Positions 1 to 8,526 of a stretch of DNA of 64,000 nucleotides are shown here, piece after piece; position 1 is the first letter of the stretch; each line of letters opens with the position of its first letter. Both the position numbers and the translations under genes were made by a program. The DNA is taken from positions 2,418,001-2,482,000 of the forward strand of contig NZ_JASD01000008.1 in assembly GCF_000622385.1 (NCBI RefSeq), in the 5' to 3' direction. Source of the DNA: Sulfitobacter noctilucicola (GTDB lineage Bacteria > Pseudomonadota > Alphaproteobacteria > Rhodobacterales > Rhodobacteraceae). The notes under the pieces are model-generated. The model was not told the origin of the DNA. It worked only from the letters and a program-made list of their open reading frames with translations, and did not search any database.

Positions 1-243
1 GTCATCACCGAACATCACCTCCTCGACCGCGCGTGCGTCGGTCAGGCAACACATGATCACGTCACAGTGCGCCGCCAGTTGGGCAGGGCTTTCGGCGAGC
101 TTTGCACCAGCGGCCACGGCGGCGTCTTTCTTGCCTGCTGAGCGGTTCCAGACCATGACGTCGCATCCTGCGTCCAGCAGCCGCATTACCATCGGCGCGC
201 CCATGAGGCCCAGTCCGATGTATCCCAGTCGAGGATTATTCAT
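1..243 (-). CDS. NAD(P)-dependent beta-hydroxyacid dehydrogenase, N-terminal part (window edge)
   Basis: This is the first 81 residues of a 3-hydroxyisobutyrate / 6-phosphogluconate dehydrogenase-like oxidoreductase; the rest lies beyond base 1. A Rossmann dinucleotide-binding loop, GLGLMGAPM, sits near residues 10-18, followed by VWNRS, where the family usually discriminates NADP from NAD. Such enzymes oxidise beta-hydroxy acids to semialdehydes or reduce them. The ATG at 243 overlaps the stop of the upstream dehydratase gene (ATGATGAATAA), so the two are probably translationally coupled and work on the same hydroxy acid. An ATG one codon upstream (246) is equally possible. The substrate cannot be read from this fragment. 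Confidence 0.85.
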   Translation of the reverse strand, partial: MNNPRLGYIGLGLMGAPMVMRLLDAGCDVMVWNRSAGKKDAAVAAGAKLAESPAQLAAHCDVIMCCLTDARAVEEVMFGDD

Positions 244-1963
244 CATCAAGTCCGTCCATTGGCCATTCCGCAGCCCCCGAGTGCGTCACCGCCCCGTAGA
301 AGGCGCTGCCAACCTGCGCTGCATACTTTTCGTGAACCCCGGCCAGACGGCGGGCGGGACGTGCGGCCAATGCTGCACGGCGTTTGTCCAATTCAGCATC
401 ATCCACCAGCAGGTCAATCGCGCGGGCGCTTTCAGTGTCGATGCGGATGATATCCCCATCCTCCACCAATCCAAGCGGCCCGCCGCCATAGGCTTCAGGG
501 GATAGATATCCGATGCACATGCCACGCGTCGCACCGGAGAAGCGTCCGTCCGTAACTAACGCCACCTTTTCGCCCATGCCCTGACCGTAAATCACGGCGG
601 TCGGTCCCAGCATCTCGCGCATGCCCGGCCCGCCAGCAGGGCCTTCGTTACGAATGATGATCACATCGCCTGCCTTATAGGTTTGTTGGCGAATGACACG
701 CATGCAGTCTTCTTCGCTCTCGAAAACCCGCGCAGGCCCCTCGTGGACACGCTTTTTCAGGCCTGCCACTTTGATAAACGCGCCTTCGGGGGCAAGGTTG
801 CCTTTAAGGACAATCACGCCGCCACTGCTGTCAATCGCCTCCGCGACCGGCCGGATAACCTCGCCATCAGGATCAGGCGCGTCTTTCACGGCCTCGGCCA
901 AGGTCTCACCGCTCAAGGTCAGCGTATCGCCGTGCATATGTCCGCTTGAGATAAGCGCTTTCGCGATCATCGGCACGCCGCCCAACCGGTGCACATCGAG
1001 CGCATAGTAAGCGCCGCCCGGACGCAGGTTGCCAATCAGCGGCGTCCGCTCGAACACCGCCCCGACATCGTCCATCGTGAAGGTGATACCGGCCTCGTGG
1101 GCGATGGCAGAGATGTGCATGCCTGCATTGGTTGACCCGCCGGTGGCCGCTACAATCGCACAGGCGTTCTCAAGGCTTTTGCGGGTGATCAGATCACGCG
1201 GGTATGGCCCGCCGCGTTCCAGCACCTGCATGACGAGGTGTCCGGCCTTGCGGCCCAAGGCCATCCGTTCGGAAAACACTGCAGGAATGAGCGCACTGCC
1301 CAAAGGCGCAATGCCGAGGATTTCGGACACCATGCCCATCGTGTTGGCAGTAAATTGACCGGGGCAGGCTCCGACCGTGGGCATCACCGCGCGTTCCATC
1401 CGGTCCAGTGTTTCTTGGGCCATGTCGCCCGCCATTACGGCCCCTGCGCCTTCGTAGGCATCCAGAATGGTTGCGGGCTTACCACCGAACATGCCGGGCA
1501 AGGTGCTGCCGCCAAAAACAAAAACGGACGGGCAATTCAGGCGCACCATCGCCATGATAAGCGCGGGCAGGTTCTTGTCACAGCCGCCATAGGCCACCAG
1601 CCCGTCATAGGCATGACCGCGCATCACAAGCTCAACTGAATCCGCAATCGTTTCGCGCGACATCAGCGAATTCTTCATGCCCTGATGGTTCATGCTGAAC
1701 CCGTCAGAGACAGAGATCGTCGTGAATTCACGCGGCGTGCCGCCCGCTTCTTGAACGCCGCGATAGGCGTGTTCGGCCTGATCGCGCAGGTTCATGTTGC
1801 ACGGTGATGTTTCGCCATGCGTTGACGCGACACCAATCATCGGGCGCGAGATGGCATCATCATCGAGACCCGCACCACGGTAGAACGCGCGGTGCGGGAC
1901 CCTATCGAGCCCATCTGTTGTCACGCGGGAGCGCAGCTTGCGCTTGGGATCAGAGGGGGACAT
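236..1963 (-). CDS. IlvD/Edd family dehydratase (dihydroxy-acid dehydratase-like)
   Basis: A 575-residue Fe-S dehydratase of the IlvD/Edd family, which converts 2,3-dihydroxy acids or sugar acids to 2-keto-3-deoxy acids. The cluster cysteines are visible: C55 (SPCNMNL), C128 (GGCDKN, with the Lys that is carbamylated in the family) and C200 (GACPGQF). The C-terminal [11 protein letters not shown] motif is intact. The start at 1963 is chosen because AGGAG lies six bases upstream; the reading frame is open further but without a site. Its position next to a hydroxyacid dehydrogenase, a keto-acid hydratase and a TRAP transporter suggests a catabolic sugar-acid or hydroxy-acid dehydratase rather than the housekeeping valine/isoleucine enzyme. 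The substrate is inferred only from context. Confidence 0.9.
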   Translation of the reverse strand: MSPSDPKRKLRSRVTTDGLDRVPHRAFYRGAGLDDDAISRPMIGVASTHGETSPCNMNLRDQAEHAYRGVQEAGGTPREFTTISVSDGFSMNHQGMKNSLMSRETIADSVELVMRGHAYDGLVAYGGCDKNLPALIMAMVRLNCPSVFVFGGSTLPGMFGGKPATILDAYEGAGAVMAGDMAQETLDRMERAVMPTVGACPGQFTANTMGMVSEILGIAPLGSALIPAVFSERMALGRKAGHLVMQVLERGGPYPRDLITRKSLENACAIVAATGGSTNAGMHISAIAHEAGITFTMDDVGAVFERTPLIGNLRPGGAYYALDVHRLGGVPMIAKALISSGHMHGDTLTLSGETLAEAVKDAPDPDGEVIRPVAEAIDSSGGVIVLKGNLAPEGAFIKVAGLKKRVHEGPARVFESEEDCMRVIRQQTYKAGDVIIIRNEGPAGGPGMREMLGPTAVIYGQGMGEKVALVTDGRFSGATRGMCIGYLSPEAYGGGPLGLVEDGDIIRIDTESARAIDLLVDDAELDKRRAALAARPARRLAGVHEKYAAQVGSAFYGAVTHSGAAEWPMDGLDDE

Positions 1964-2048
1964 GGCGTTCTCCTGTGGATTGGGAAAGGACTGGTCTTTG
2001 GGCGGTTGCTGCCGCACAGTCAGGGTAACACTTTTTCAGGAGCCGCAT

Positions 2049-2804
2049 ATGTCCGACGCTATCACCGTAATCGCTCACGCCCGTTCGGGCATCGGTACGT
2101 ATGATCTGTCCGTGCTGCCGGACACGCTTGCGGGCGCTTACGACTTTCAGGACGGGCTTGCTGCTGCTGTAGGCAAAGCAGGTGGTTTCAAGATGGCGGT
2201 GAACGGCGCCCCGCAGATGGCACATTTCGGTGTCGATGAACCTGTCTGGGCGCGCATCTTTGCGGATCAGGTCCATGCCTCCGGCGTAACCTTGCCGCGC
2301 TCCGGTTTTGACGCGGTCAGTGTCGAGCCCGAGATCGCGGCCATCTTGGGTGCAGGTGTCGAAAAACTGACAGGAGCGGTGGACCGCGACACGGCGCTTA
2401 CCCTGATTGACCGGTTCCACCCCGCGATTGAGCTGATCGACCAGCGCGGGTTGTCGGTGCCGCAACTGACCCTCCCGCAGGCTGTTGCGCTTAATGTATT
2501 CAATGCAGGATGTGTGCTGGGGCCGGATCACATCGCGCCCGCCGATTTGGACCTTGAAGCGATGCATGTCACGATACATGACGATAGCGCACTTGTTGGA
2601 GAGGCCACAAACAACGCGCCGCAGCATCCGGTGGATGCGGTGATGTGGTTGGTCAACCAGCTGACTGTCCGTGGAGTAAAGCCGCAGGCGGGAATGGTTG
2701 TGTTGTGCGGGACGCATCTGCCTCTGCGCACGCTTGACGCTTCGGTAGGCCGTGTGGACGTCAGGATGTCCGGCCTTGGCGAGGTGTCTTTCTCGCTGGT
2801 GTGA
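2049..2804 (+). CDS. 2-keto-4-pentenoate hydratase-like protein (MhpD / fumarylacetoacetase-fold family)
   Basis: A 251-residue protein resembling MhpD-type hydratases and decarboxylases that act on 2-oxo-4-enoates in meta-cleavage and sugar-acid pathways. Family signatures are VEPEIAAILG near residue 100 and HPAIELID near residue 137, which normally contribute to metal and substrate binding. The start at 2049 has CAGGAG eight bases upstream; an upstream ATG at 1938 would run into the dehydratase gene. It is divergent from the IlvD-like gene (85 bp gap) and convergent with the TRAP large permease (7 bp gap), so it forms its own transcript. A role in processing a keto acid made by the dehydratase is plausible but unproven. 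Confidence 0.85.
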   Translation: MSDAITVIAHARSGIGTYDLSVLPDTLAGAYDFQDGLAAAVGKAGGFKMAVNGAPQMAHFGVDEPVWARIFADQVHASGVTLPRSGFDAVSVEPEIAAILGAGVEKLTGAVDRDTALTLIDRFHPAIELIDQRGLSVPQLTLPQAVALNVFNAGCVLGPDHIAPADLDLEAMHVTIHDDSALVGEATNNAPQHPVDAVMWLVNQLTVRGVKPQAGMVVLCGTHLPLRTLDASVGRVDVRMSGLGEVSFSLV

Positions 2805-2811
2805 GTGCGAC

Positions 2812-4104
2812 CTAGACAACAAAAGACGGCAACCATAGCGACAGCGCGGGGATGGCCACGATCAGCGCCAGCCGAAAGATATCCGCGACCCAGAAAGGGG
2901 TGACCCCTTTGAAAATCGTGCCGGTGCTGACATCAGGCAGAACCCCACGCAGGACAAATACATTCAGGCCGACAGGGGGCGTAATCAGACTGATCTCGGT
3001 CACAACGACGACGACGATGCCGAACCAGATTGGATCGTAGCCGAGATCGCGCACCAGTGGAAAGAAGATCGGCACTGTCAGCAGGATCATCGACAGGCTT
3101 TCAAAAACGCATCCCAGCAAGACATAGATCGCGAGGATCGCCATGATGACCAGCCACGGCCGGTCGGCGAATTGCGCCGCGAAGGCCAGCAGCGCCTGCG
3201 GGAAGTCGGTGTAGTTGATGAAATTCGCAAACAGCAGCGCACCGATCAGGACCGTAAAGAGCATCGCTGTAGTCTCAACGCTTTCCAGCAGGATGTCCTT
3301 AAGAATGCTCCACGTCAGTGCGCGGCGCAGCAAAGCAAAGGCAAAAGCACCCATCGCGCCGATCCCTGCTGCTTCTGTCGGGCTGAAGACGCCCCCATAG
3401 ATACCACCCATCACGATGGCAAAGAGCAAGATAACACCCCAAACCTGACCAAGGGCACGCATCCGCTCGGACCAATCCGTCCGTTCGCCAGCGGGACCTT
3501 CTTCCGGCCTGCGCCATGTGACAAAGCGCACAGCCGCGAGATACAGCAGGACGCCCAGCAGTCCGGGAATGACACCGGCAGCAAAAAGTTTGCCGATGCT
3601 TTGCTGCGTGAGGATGCCATAAATGACAAGGATCACCGACGGCGGGATCAGGATGCCGAGTGTACCGCCCGCAGCGATAGAACCTGTCGCAAGCCGGTCG
3701 GAATAATTGAACCGCCGCATCGACGGCATTGCGACTTTGGACATCGTGGCGGCAGTTGCCAGTGATGAGCCGCAGATCGCGCTAAACCCGCCGCAGGCGA
3801 CAACGGTTGCCATTGCGAGCCCGCCTTTGCGGTGGCCCAGAAAGGCGTTGGAGGCGGTGTAGAGTTGTCCTGCCAGCCCGGCACGAGCCACAAGATTGCC
3901 CATCAGGACAAAAAGCGGCACCACCGACAGCTCATAATTGATCGCGGCGTCATACGCTGTCTGTCCGACGTTATAAAGCGCGCCTTCGGGATTGAGCACC
4001 CATGCCATTCCGGCAGTGCCCACAAGGATCATAACAATCGCAATTGGAATGCGCAGGAAGGCGAGTATCAGCAATACTGCCAGTCCGGTCAGTGCTTCGA
4101 TCAT
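2812..4104 (-). CDS. dctM: TRAP transporter large permease (DctM family)
   Basis: A 430-residue, very hydrophobic protein matching the TRAP transporter large membrane subunit, which couples Na+ flow to uptake of an organic acid delivered by the periplasmic receptor. About twelve membrane segments can be followed; the N-terminal region (IPIAIVMILVGTAG) and the glycine-rich AICGSSLATAA motif around residue 107 are characteristic of the family. The start at 4104 is one base after the stop of the small subunit, so the two are coupled; an ATG farther upstream would overlap dctQ deeply. The substrate is unknown. It is the last gene of the receptor-small-large permease order. Confidence 0.93.
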   Translation of the reverse strand: MIEALTGLAVLLILAFLRIPIAIVMILVGTAGMAWVLNPEGALYNVGQTAYDAAINYELSVVPLFVLMGNLVARAGLAGQLYTASNAFLGHRKGGLAMATVVACGGFSAICGSSLATAATMSKVAMPSMRRFNYSDRLATGSIAAGGTLGILIPPSVILVIYGILTQQSIGKLFAAGVIPGLLGVLLYLAAVRFVTWRRPEEGPAGERTDWSERMRALGQVWGVILLFAIVMGGIYGGVFSPTEAAGIGAMGAFAFALLRRALTWSILKDILLESVETTAMLFTVLIGALLFANFINYTDFPQALLAFAAQFADRPWLVIMAILAIYVLLGCVFESLSMILLTVPIFFPLVRDLGYDPIWFGIVVVVVTEISLITPPVGLNVFVLRGVLPDVSTGTIFKGVTPFWVADIFRLALIVAIPALSLWLPSFVV

Positions 4105-4105
4105 C

Positions 4106-4627
4106 TCAGCTGGCCTTATGAAGAGGAGGGTTGGTCGCATAGGCCCAAGCATTTGCAAGGGCGGCTAAAGCTGCAATCGCGCACAGCACAACCATCGCGG
4201 CGCCGACGGGCCAGATCAGCAGCAGCAATTCATCCGTGATCGTTTCATAAACATAGTCGTCGCGCGCTTTGACGCCCAGACGCCATGCCAGAAGACCCAA
4301 GGCGCAGGCACTTACGATGTTGACGACGACGCCTTGGATGCGAGCCGTTCCGCGGGACATAAAGCTGTCCAGCAAATCAACTGTGACATGCCCTTCACGC
4401 AAGACCGTGATCGGCATCGCGCAAAAGATAATGGCGGGCATCATCAGCGAGATCATTTCGTAGGCGGCGGGCAGGGGGCTGAGGAAAACATACCGCCCCA
4501 CCACGTCAGCAAAGGTTACAAGCATCATGCCAAACAGCACAATGCAGGCGATCCATGACAGCACCGCGCTGGCGGCGCCTAGGCCGCGGACATTGCCCGC
4601 GACCGGCTGGTTGTGTGAAAGGTCCAT
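4106..4627 (-). CDS. dctQ: TRAP transporter small permease (DctQ family)
   Basis: A 173-residue protein with four predicted membrane helices, the size and pattern of the DctQ subunit that pairs with DctM in the inner membrane. The conserved pattern of a first helix followed by ADVVGRYVF near residue 41 is typical of the family. The gene lies 12 bp after the receptor gene and abuts dctM, giving the classic P-Q-M order. AAGG in the ribosome-binding position is weak, so coupling to dctP is likely. Confidence 0.9.
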   Translation of the reverse strand: MDLSHNQPVAGNVRGLGAASAVLSWIACIVLFGMMLVTFADVVGRYVFLSPLPAAYEMISLMMPAIIFCAMPITVLREGHVTVDLLDSFMSRGTARIQGVVVNIVSACALGLLAWRLGVKARDDYVYETITDELLLLIWPVGAAMVVLCAIAALAALANAWAYATNPPLHKAS

Positions 4628-4639
4628 TCTTGTCGGGCC

Positions 4640-5668
4640 TTACATCGAGCCTGCTTTTTCGGCTTCGGCCTTGAAGTAATCAATGACCTCCTGACCGTTC
4701 AATCCGAAACCCTCTGCTTCCTTGATGTAGTCGGCAACAAAAGTATCGTTCAGCTCGCTCAACGCTGTCTTGAGCTCTTCGCTGGCCTCGACAATGGAGT
4801 TGCCCGCAGCGTTCGCGGCCTCCAGTCCGATCGCGTTGATTTCGTCCCATCCGCCGCCTGCAAGCGCTGCATAGGCTTCGCCCGAGAACTGATCGACCAC
4901 CGCTTTATCCTCATCGGTCAGGCCGTCATAGGCGCGTTTGTTCATCACAAGATAATGGCTGGAGTTGTACCAACCGCCCGGCATTGTGGTAGTGTAAGGG
5001 ACAAGCTCGGTGATCTTGAAGCTTGGCAGGGATTCAAAAGGGAAGGTGATGCCGTCCGCGATGCCCGAAGAAAGAATTTCATAGGATTTTGGCGCTGGCT
5101 GGCGAATAGAAACGCCGCCCCACGCTTCGACAATCGCAAGCGGGACCGGACCACCGGTACGAATTTTCTGACCTTCGAAATCCGCAGGTTTCGTCATGTT
5201 CATCTTTGAGTGGTGGACCTGGCCCGGACCGTGCAGGTTTACCCCGATAAGGTGCACACCTTTATAAAGGTCCATCTCGGACAGGAATTTGTCGTGGGTG
5301 CGTTGGAACGCGATAGAACTTGCCTTGGCGCTGTCACCAAGAAATGGAAATTCCCCGAAGATATAAGGCGTGAACTGGTTGCGGGAATAACCGTGTACCG
5401 CAAAGGCGACATCGGCTTGACCGGTCCTAACGGCGTCCAGATGTGCGGGCGGTGACGCAACCGGTTTGGGCAGGCGTTTGAAGGTGATGCGTCCTTCGCT
5501 TGCGGCCTCGATCCCTTCCATCCATGGGATGTATATCGCTGTGTTCACGGGGTGCGTCCACGGCAACCACGAGGAATATGTCAACACGACATCAGCCCAA
5601 GCGGCAGATGCGGTCATCGCCAGCGCGGCAACGCCTGCACTGAGCGGTTTTGTAAGTGTTTTCAGCAT
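4640..5668 (-). CDS. dctP: TRAP transporter substrate-binding protein (DctP family)
   Basis: A 342-residue periplasmic receptor of a TRAP transporter. It opens with a Sec signal peptide (KTLTKPLSAGVAALAMTASA, probable cleavage after AWA at residue 25). The mature part contains the family pattern GQKIRTGG with the ligand-carboxylate Arg near residue 171. The start at 5668 has a strong AAGGAG seven bases upstream; the open frame extends to 5893 without a site. The 106-bp leader is AT-rich and separates it from the SDR gene upstream, with a weak TTGACT near 5778-5773, so it may have its own promoter or be read through from the oxygenase operon. The ligand is probably a carboxylate but is not determinable here. 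Confidence 0.92.
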   Translation of the reverse strand: MLKTLTKPLSAGVAALAMTASAAWADVVLTYSSWLPWTHPVNTAIYIPWMEGIEAASEGRITFKRLPKPVASPPAHLDAVRTGQADVAFAVHGYSRNQFTPYIFGEFPFLGDSAKASSIAFQRTHDKFLSEMDLYKGVHLIGVNLHGPGQVHHSKMNMTKPADFEGQKIRTGGPVPLAIVEAWGGVSIRQPAPKSYEILSSGIADGITFPFESLPSFKITELVPYTTTMPGGWYNSSHYLVMNKRAYDGLTDEDKAVVDQFSGEAYAALAGGGWDEINAIGLEAANAAGNSIVEASEELKTALSELNDTFVADYIKEAEGFGLNGQEVIDYFKAEAEKAGSM

Positions 5669-5774
5669 GGTGTTTCTCCTTGTTGGTCTTTTTTTATAGT
5701 TTCGTTTTTGTTTCGGCTCTCTCAGCGGACCCGTTTTTAAGTGAAGCGTAGCAAGTGTTTCTCGACATAGGGAG

Positions 5775-6500
5775 TCAAAGTTGCATGGCCCCGACACTCG
5801 CCCCGCCGCAAACATAGAGTGTCTGTCCTGTGATGAAATTGTTGGCAGGTTCGCAGAAGAAGAGAAACGCGTTGGTGACATCACGCACTTCACCTAATCG
5901 TCCAACGGGAATACGCTTGGCCAGTGCTTCCTCCTGCGGGCTGTCTTTCTCTACGATGCCCCAAAAGTTGTCCGTCTTGATCGGTCCGGGAGCGACGACA
6001 TTGACTGTGATGCCGTGGGGGGCAAGCTCCAGTGCCCAAGTGCGGGCCATCCCGATGATACCTGCCTTTGTCGCTGAATAAGCAGTACGCGTTGGCACGC
6101 CCATCGCAGCACGTGAGCCGTTGAACAGAATACGCCCCATGCCGCCTGATTTCATCGCAGGCAGAAACGCCTGGGCAAGGGTGAGGGCGCTGCCAAGATG
6201 GAGCTGGGTCAGACCTGCGAGGTCTGCGGGCGTCGCGTCTTCGATCAGGTTTGGCCAGATTAGCCCTGCATTGTGAATGAGGTGTGTAACTTCGTGCGCA
6301 CGTGCAATCTCGGTCGCGGCCTCGCGGACTGAGGTTTCGTCAAGCAGGTCTGCCTGTACCTCGATCAATCCGTCGGGTGGATTTTCGGAAAGCCCCCGCG
6401 CGATTGAAATGACCTTGTACCCACGTTCCAGCAGGCAAGCGGCCAAATCGGCCCCGATGCCTTTGCTCCCGCCCGTGATGACCGCGCAAAGGTGGCTCAT
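5775..6500 (-). CDS. SDR family oxidoreductase
   Basis: A 241-residue classical short-chain dehydrogenase/reductase. The cofactor loop TGGSKGIG (residues 9-16), HNAG (76-79), Ser129 and the catalytic Tyr141-Lys145 pair (YSATK) are all present, so it should be an active NAD(P)-dependent alcohol/ketone oxidoreductase. The ATG at 6500 overlaps the stop of the cyclase-family gene (ATGA), placing it as the last gene of the oxygenase operon before the TRAP genes. In that setting it may oxidise a hydroxyl introduced by the Rieske oxygenase; this role is inferred. Confidence 0.9.
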   Translation of the reverse strand: MSHLCAVITGGSKGIGADLAACLLERGYKVISIARGLSENPPDGLIEVQADLLDETSVREAATEIARAHEVTHLIHNAGLIWPNLIEDATPADLAGLTQLHLGSALTLAQAFLPAMKSGGMGRILFNGSRAAMGVPTRTAYSATKAGIIGMARTWALELAPHGITVNVVAPGPIKTDNFWGIVEKDSPQEEALAKRIPVGRLGEVRDVTNAFLFFCEPANNFITGQTLYVCGGASVGAMQL

Positions 6501-7276
6501 GTCTCGCGCTCCACCAATGCCAGCACGCGTAACGGGCTGCCGGTGCCGCCTTTGATCTTGAGCGGTGCTGCCATCAATACGGCACCCGTGGGTGGCAAGA
6601 GGTCCAAATTGGCCAGACATTGCAGCCCGTATTTGCCTGCGCCGTGCAACAGATAGTGCGCGGGGTAAGGCGGCGTCAGATGCATGCCTTGGCCTGCGTC
6701 GGTCCCCACCGTCTCGGTGCCAAAACCGCGAATGTTGCGCGTCTCTACCAGATAGCGGATGGCCTCAGCACTCGGCCCCGGCGAATGCGGCCCGTCTTCG
6801 TGCATGTTAAGGTATTCCGCGCCGCTGCGCTTGGACCAATCTGTGCGCATCAGCACCCAAGCGCCTTCAGGGATATCGCCATGGGTGGCTTCCCACGCGA
6901 TAATGTCATCCGGCGTCATGCAGAAATCAGCATCTGCGGCGGCTTGCGTGGAACAGTCGATCACTACAACCGGTCCCACAAACATATCGACGGGTATTTC
7001 ATCAACCGCACCCAAAGGCACATCGCGCCCCGACACCCAATGCGAGGGCGCGTCGAAATGGGTGCCGGTGTGCTCCGACATCGAGATGTTGTGCCACTTC
7101 CACGCAGGGCCGCGGTGGTCATAAGCGCTGACCTCTTCCATGCGGAACCGCGCGCATTGGCCGAACTCCGGCGGCAGGATGATGACGGGAAAATCGGGAT
7201 CGAGGGTGTGGGTCAGGTCGACCACGTCGATCTGGCCGCTAGACAGCGCGGTAGCGAGGGTTTGCAACGTACTCAT
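6497..7276 (-). CDS. Cyclase family protein (kynurenine formamidase-like metal-dependent hydrolase)
   Basis: A 259-residue member of the putative cyclase family that includes KynB-type formamidases and isatin hydrolase. The metal-binding signature HTGTHFDAP (H69, H73, D75) is intact, as is DLTHTL near residue 20. Members hydrolyse amides, lactams or lactones, or help in polyketide cyclisation. It overlaps its neighbours by four bases on both sides (ATGA), so it is firmly part of the Rieske oxygenase operon. A ring-opening hydrolysis step on an oxidised intermediate would fit; no kynurenine pathway genes are nearby. Confidence 0.85.
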   Translation of the reverse strand: MSTLQTLATALSSGQIDVVDLTHTLDPDFPVIILPPEFGQCARFRMEEVSAYDHRGPAWKWHNISMSEHTGTHFDAPSHWVSGRDVPLGAVDEIPVDMFVGPVVVIDCSTQAAADADFCMTPDDIIAWEATHGDIPEGAWVLMRTDWSKRSGAEYLNMHEDGPHSPGPSAEAIRYLVETRNIRGFGTETVGTDAGQGMHLTPPYPAHYLLHGAGKYGLQCLANLDLLPPTGAVLMAAPLKIKGGTGSPLRVLALVERET

Positions 7277-8526
7277 GCGCCGTCCACTCCCATCGTCGTC
7301 TCACGTTCCAGCACCTTGGGACTGCGGTTGAACCGCTCCCATACATCGCGGGCAACATCACCGCAGAACACATCCTCCAAACCGTCCTGCAGGCCCGCAA
7401 CGACAGATTTTGCAAGGGCGTTGTGGCTGACCTTGGGTGGTGGCAGCGCTTGAAACCAGTCGTCCTCCGTCGGTCCGGTAAAGACATTCATCACGCGCAG
7501 GCCGGATGTGCGAAAGTCGGCGCGCAGGTTCTGGCTGAGCGAATAGGCGGCGGCATGGGAGGCCGAGAAACAGCCAAAGCCCGCGTCATTGCTCAGCGCA
7601 TGCACAGACAGCAGGTTCACCCAAGCCACGGCAGAATTTACCCCGTCACCTGTACGCGCGCACATGCCCGGCCCAAAGCCCTGCGCGAGCCGCATCAGCC
7701 CGAGATAGTTCACGTCCATCTCTTGTTGCGCAAAGCTGGTGTCGCCCCGTGCCATCGCGCCGCCGGGGCGCAGGAACATCGCGGTGTTGATCAGGATATC
7801 GACCTTGCCGCCGTATTCTGCCGCCATCCGTTTGACTGATGCGGCATCCGTCACGTCAAGCGGCATAAATTCCACATCCGACGCCTCAAGCGCTGCACGA
7901 TGCGGGTAGGGACGCCAGGTTTCACTTTCGCCGACATAGATTGTCGCTGCACCAGCGCCTTGCAGGGATTTGACCAAGGCAAGTGCATTCGGGTTCCGCC
8001 CGTCAGTGATGAGCACGCGGCGGTGCTTGGGATCAGCGCTCATTGCGCGCAGGATCGGGTCGTCTTGCATCAACGGCGTCCTTTCTGGTGGCACGGCGAT
8101 CAGCACCGCTTGTCCCGACCGGTCTAGTTTGTTCCACAGCGTTACGCGGCCATGGCGGGCGCAATCGCCATGCACGTGGCAGATCACTGTCGGACCCGCA
8201 TCAAGCCGCACCGATCCCGTGCGCCACGGGCTGCGTTCACGGAAAAATTGCTTCGTCGAGGCGCGGATCATCGTATCGGCCAGCAGCTCTCCGTCCGGCG
8301 ACACATCCTGCCATGGCAGATCGGTCCCCAGACATCCGCAGCAGGCGTCGCGCGGGGGATACTGAACAGTACCGCACTCGGCGCAGACTTGCAGGGCAAA
8401 GCGCCCCTCTGCCGCCGCCACTGTCAGACCCATCGCCGCACGGCTGCGCGCTTCGGGCGGACGGGCTGACGCGGGTGTGCGTTTTTGCGGGTCTTTGCGC
8501 GGGGGAGGAGGGAGCGCTTGTGTCAT
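7273..8526 (-). CDS. DUF35 zinc-ribbon/OB-fold domain fused to a degenerate SDR domain
   Basis: A 417-residue two-domain protein. Residues about 30-150 form a DUF35-type acyl-CoA-associated domain: a rubredoxin-like zinc ribbon (C48-x2-C51 and C62-x2-C65) followed by an OB-fold. Residues about 168-400 have an SDR fold, but its key positions are altered: the glycine loop reads TDGRNPNA, the NAG motif is NTA (247-249), and the expected YSASK is FSASH, so catalytic Tyr is F320 and Lys is H324. Ser307 remains. DUF35 proteins usually pair with thiolase-like proteins, and the thiolase gene is directly upstream (ATGA overlap), so a thiolase-partner scaffold is likely. The SDR half is probably catalytically dead or acts differently. 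Confidence 0.8.
   Translation of the reverse strand: MTQALPPPPRKDPQKRTPASARPPEARSRAAMGLTVAAAEGRFALQVCAECGTVQYPPRDACCGCLGTDLPWQDVSPDGELLADTMIRASTKQFFRERSPWRTGSVRLDAGPTVICHVHGDCARHGRVTLWNKLDRSGQAVLIAVPPERTPLMQDDPILRAMSADPKHRRVLITDGRNPNALALVKSLQGAGAATIYVGESETWRPYPHRAALEASDVEFMPLDVTDAASVKRMAAEYGGKVDILINTAMFLRPGGAMARGDTSFAQQEMDVNYLGLMRLAQGFGPGMCARTGDGVNSAVAWVNLLSVHALSNDAGFGCFSASHAAAYSLSQNLRADFRTSGLRVMNVFTGPTEDDWFQALPPPKVSHNALAKSVVAGLQDGLEDVFCGDVARDVWERFNRSPKVLERETTMGVDGA

Noticed and set aside
1950..2822. 290-codon minus-strand ORF over the hydratase gene
   Set aside because: Antisense shadow; the plus-strand frame has the ribosome site and family motifs.
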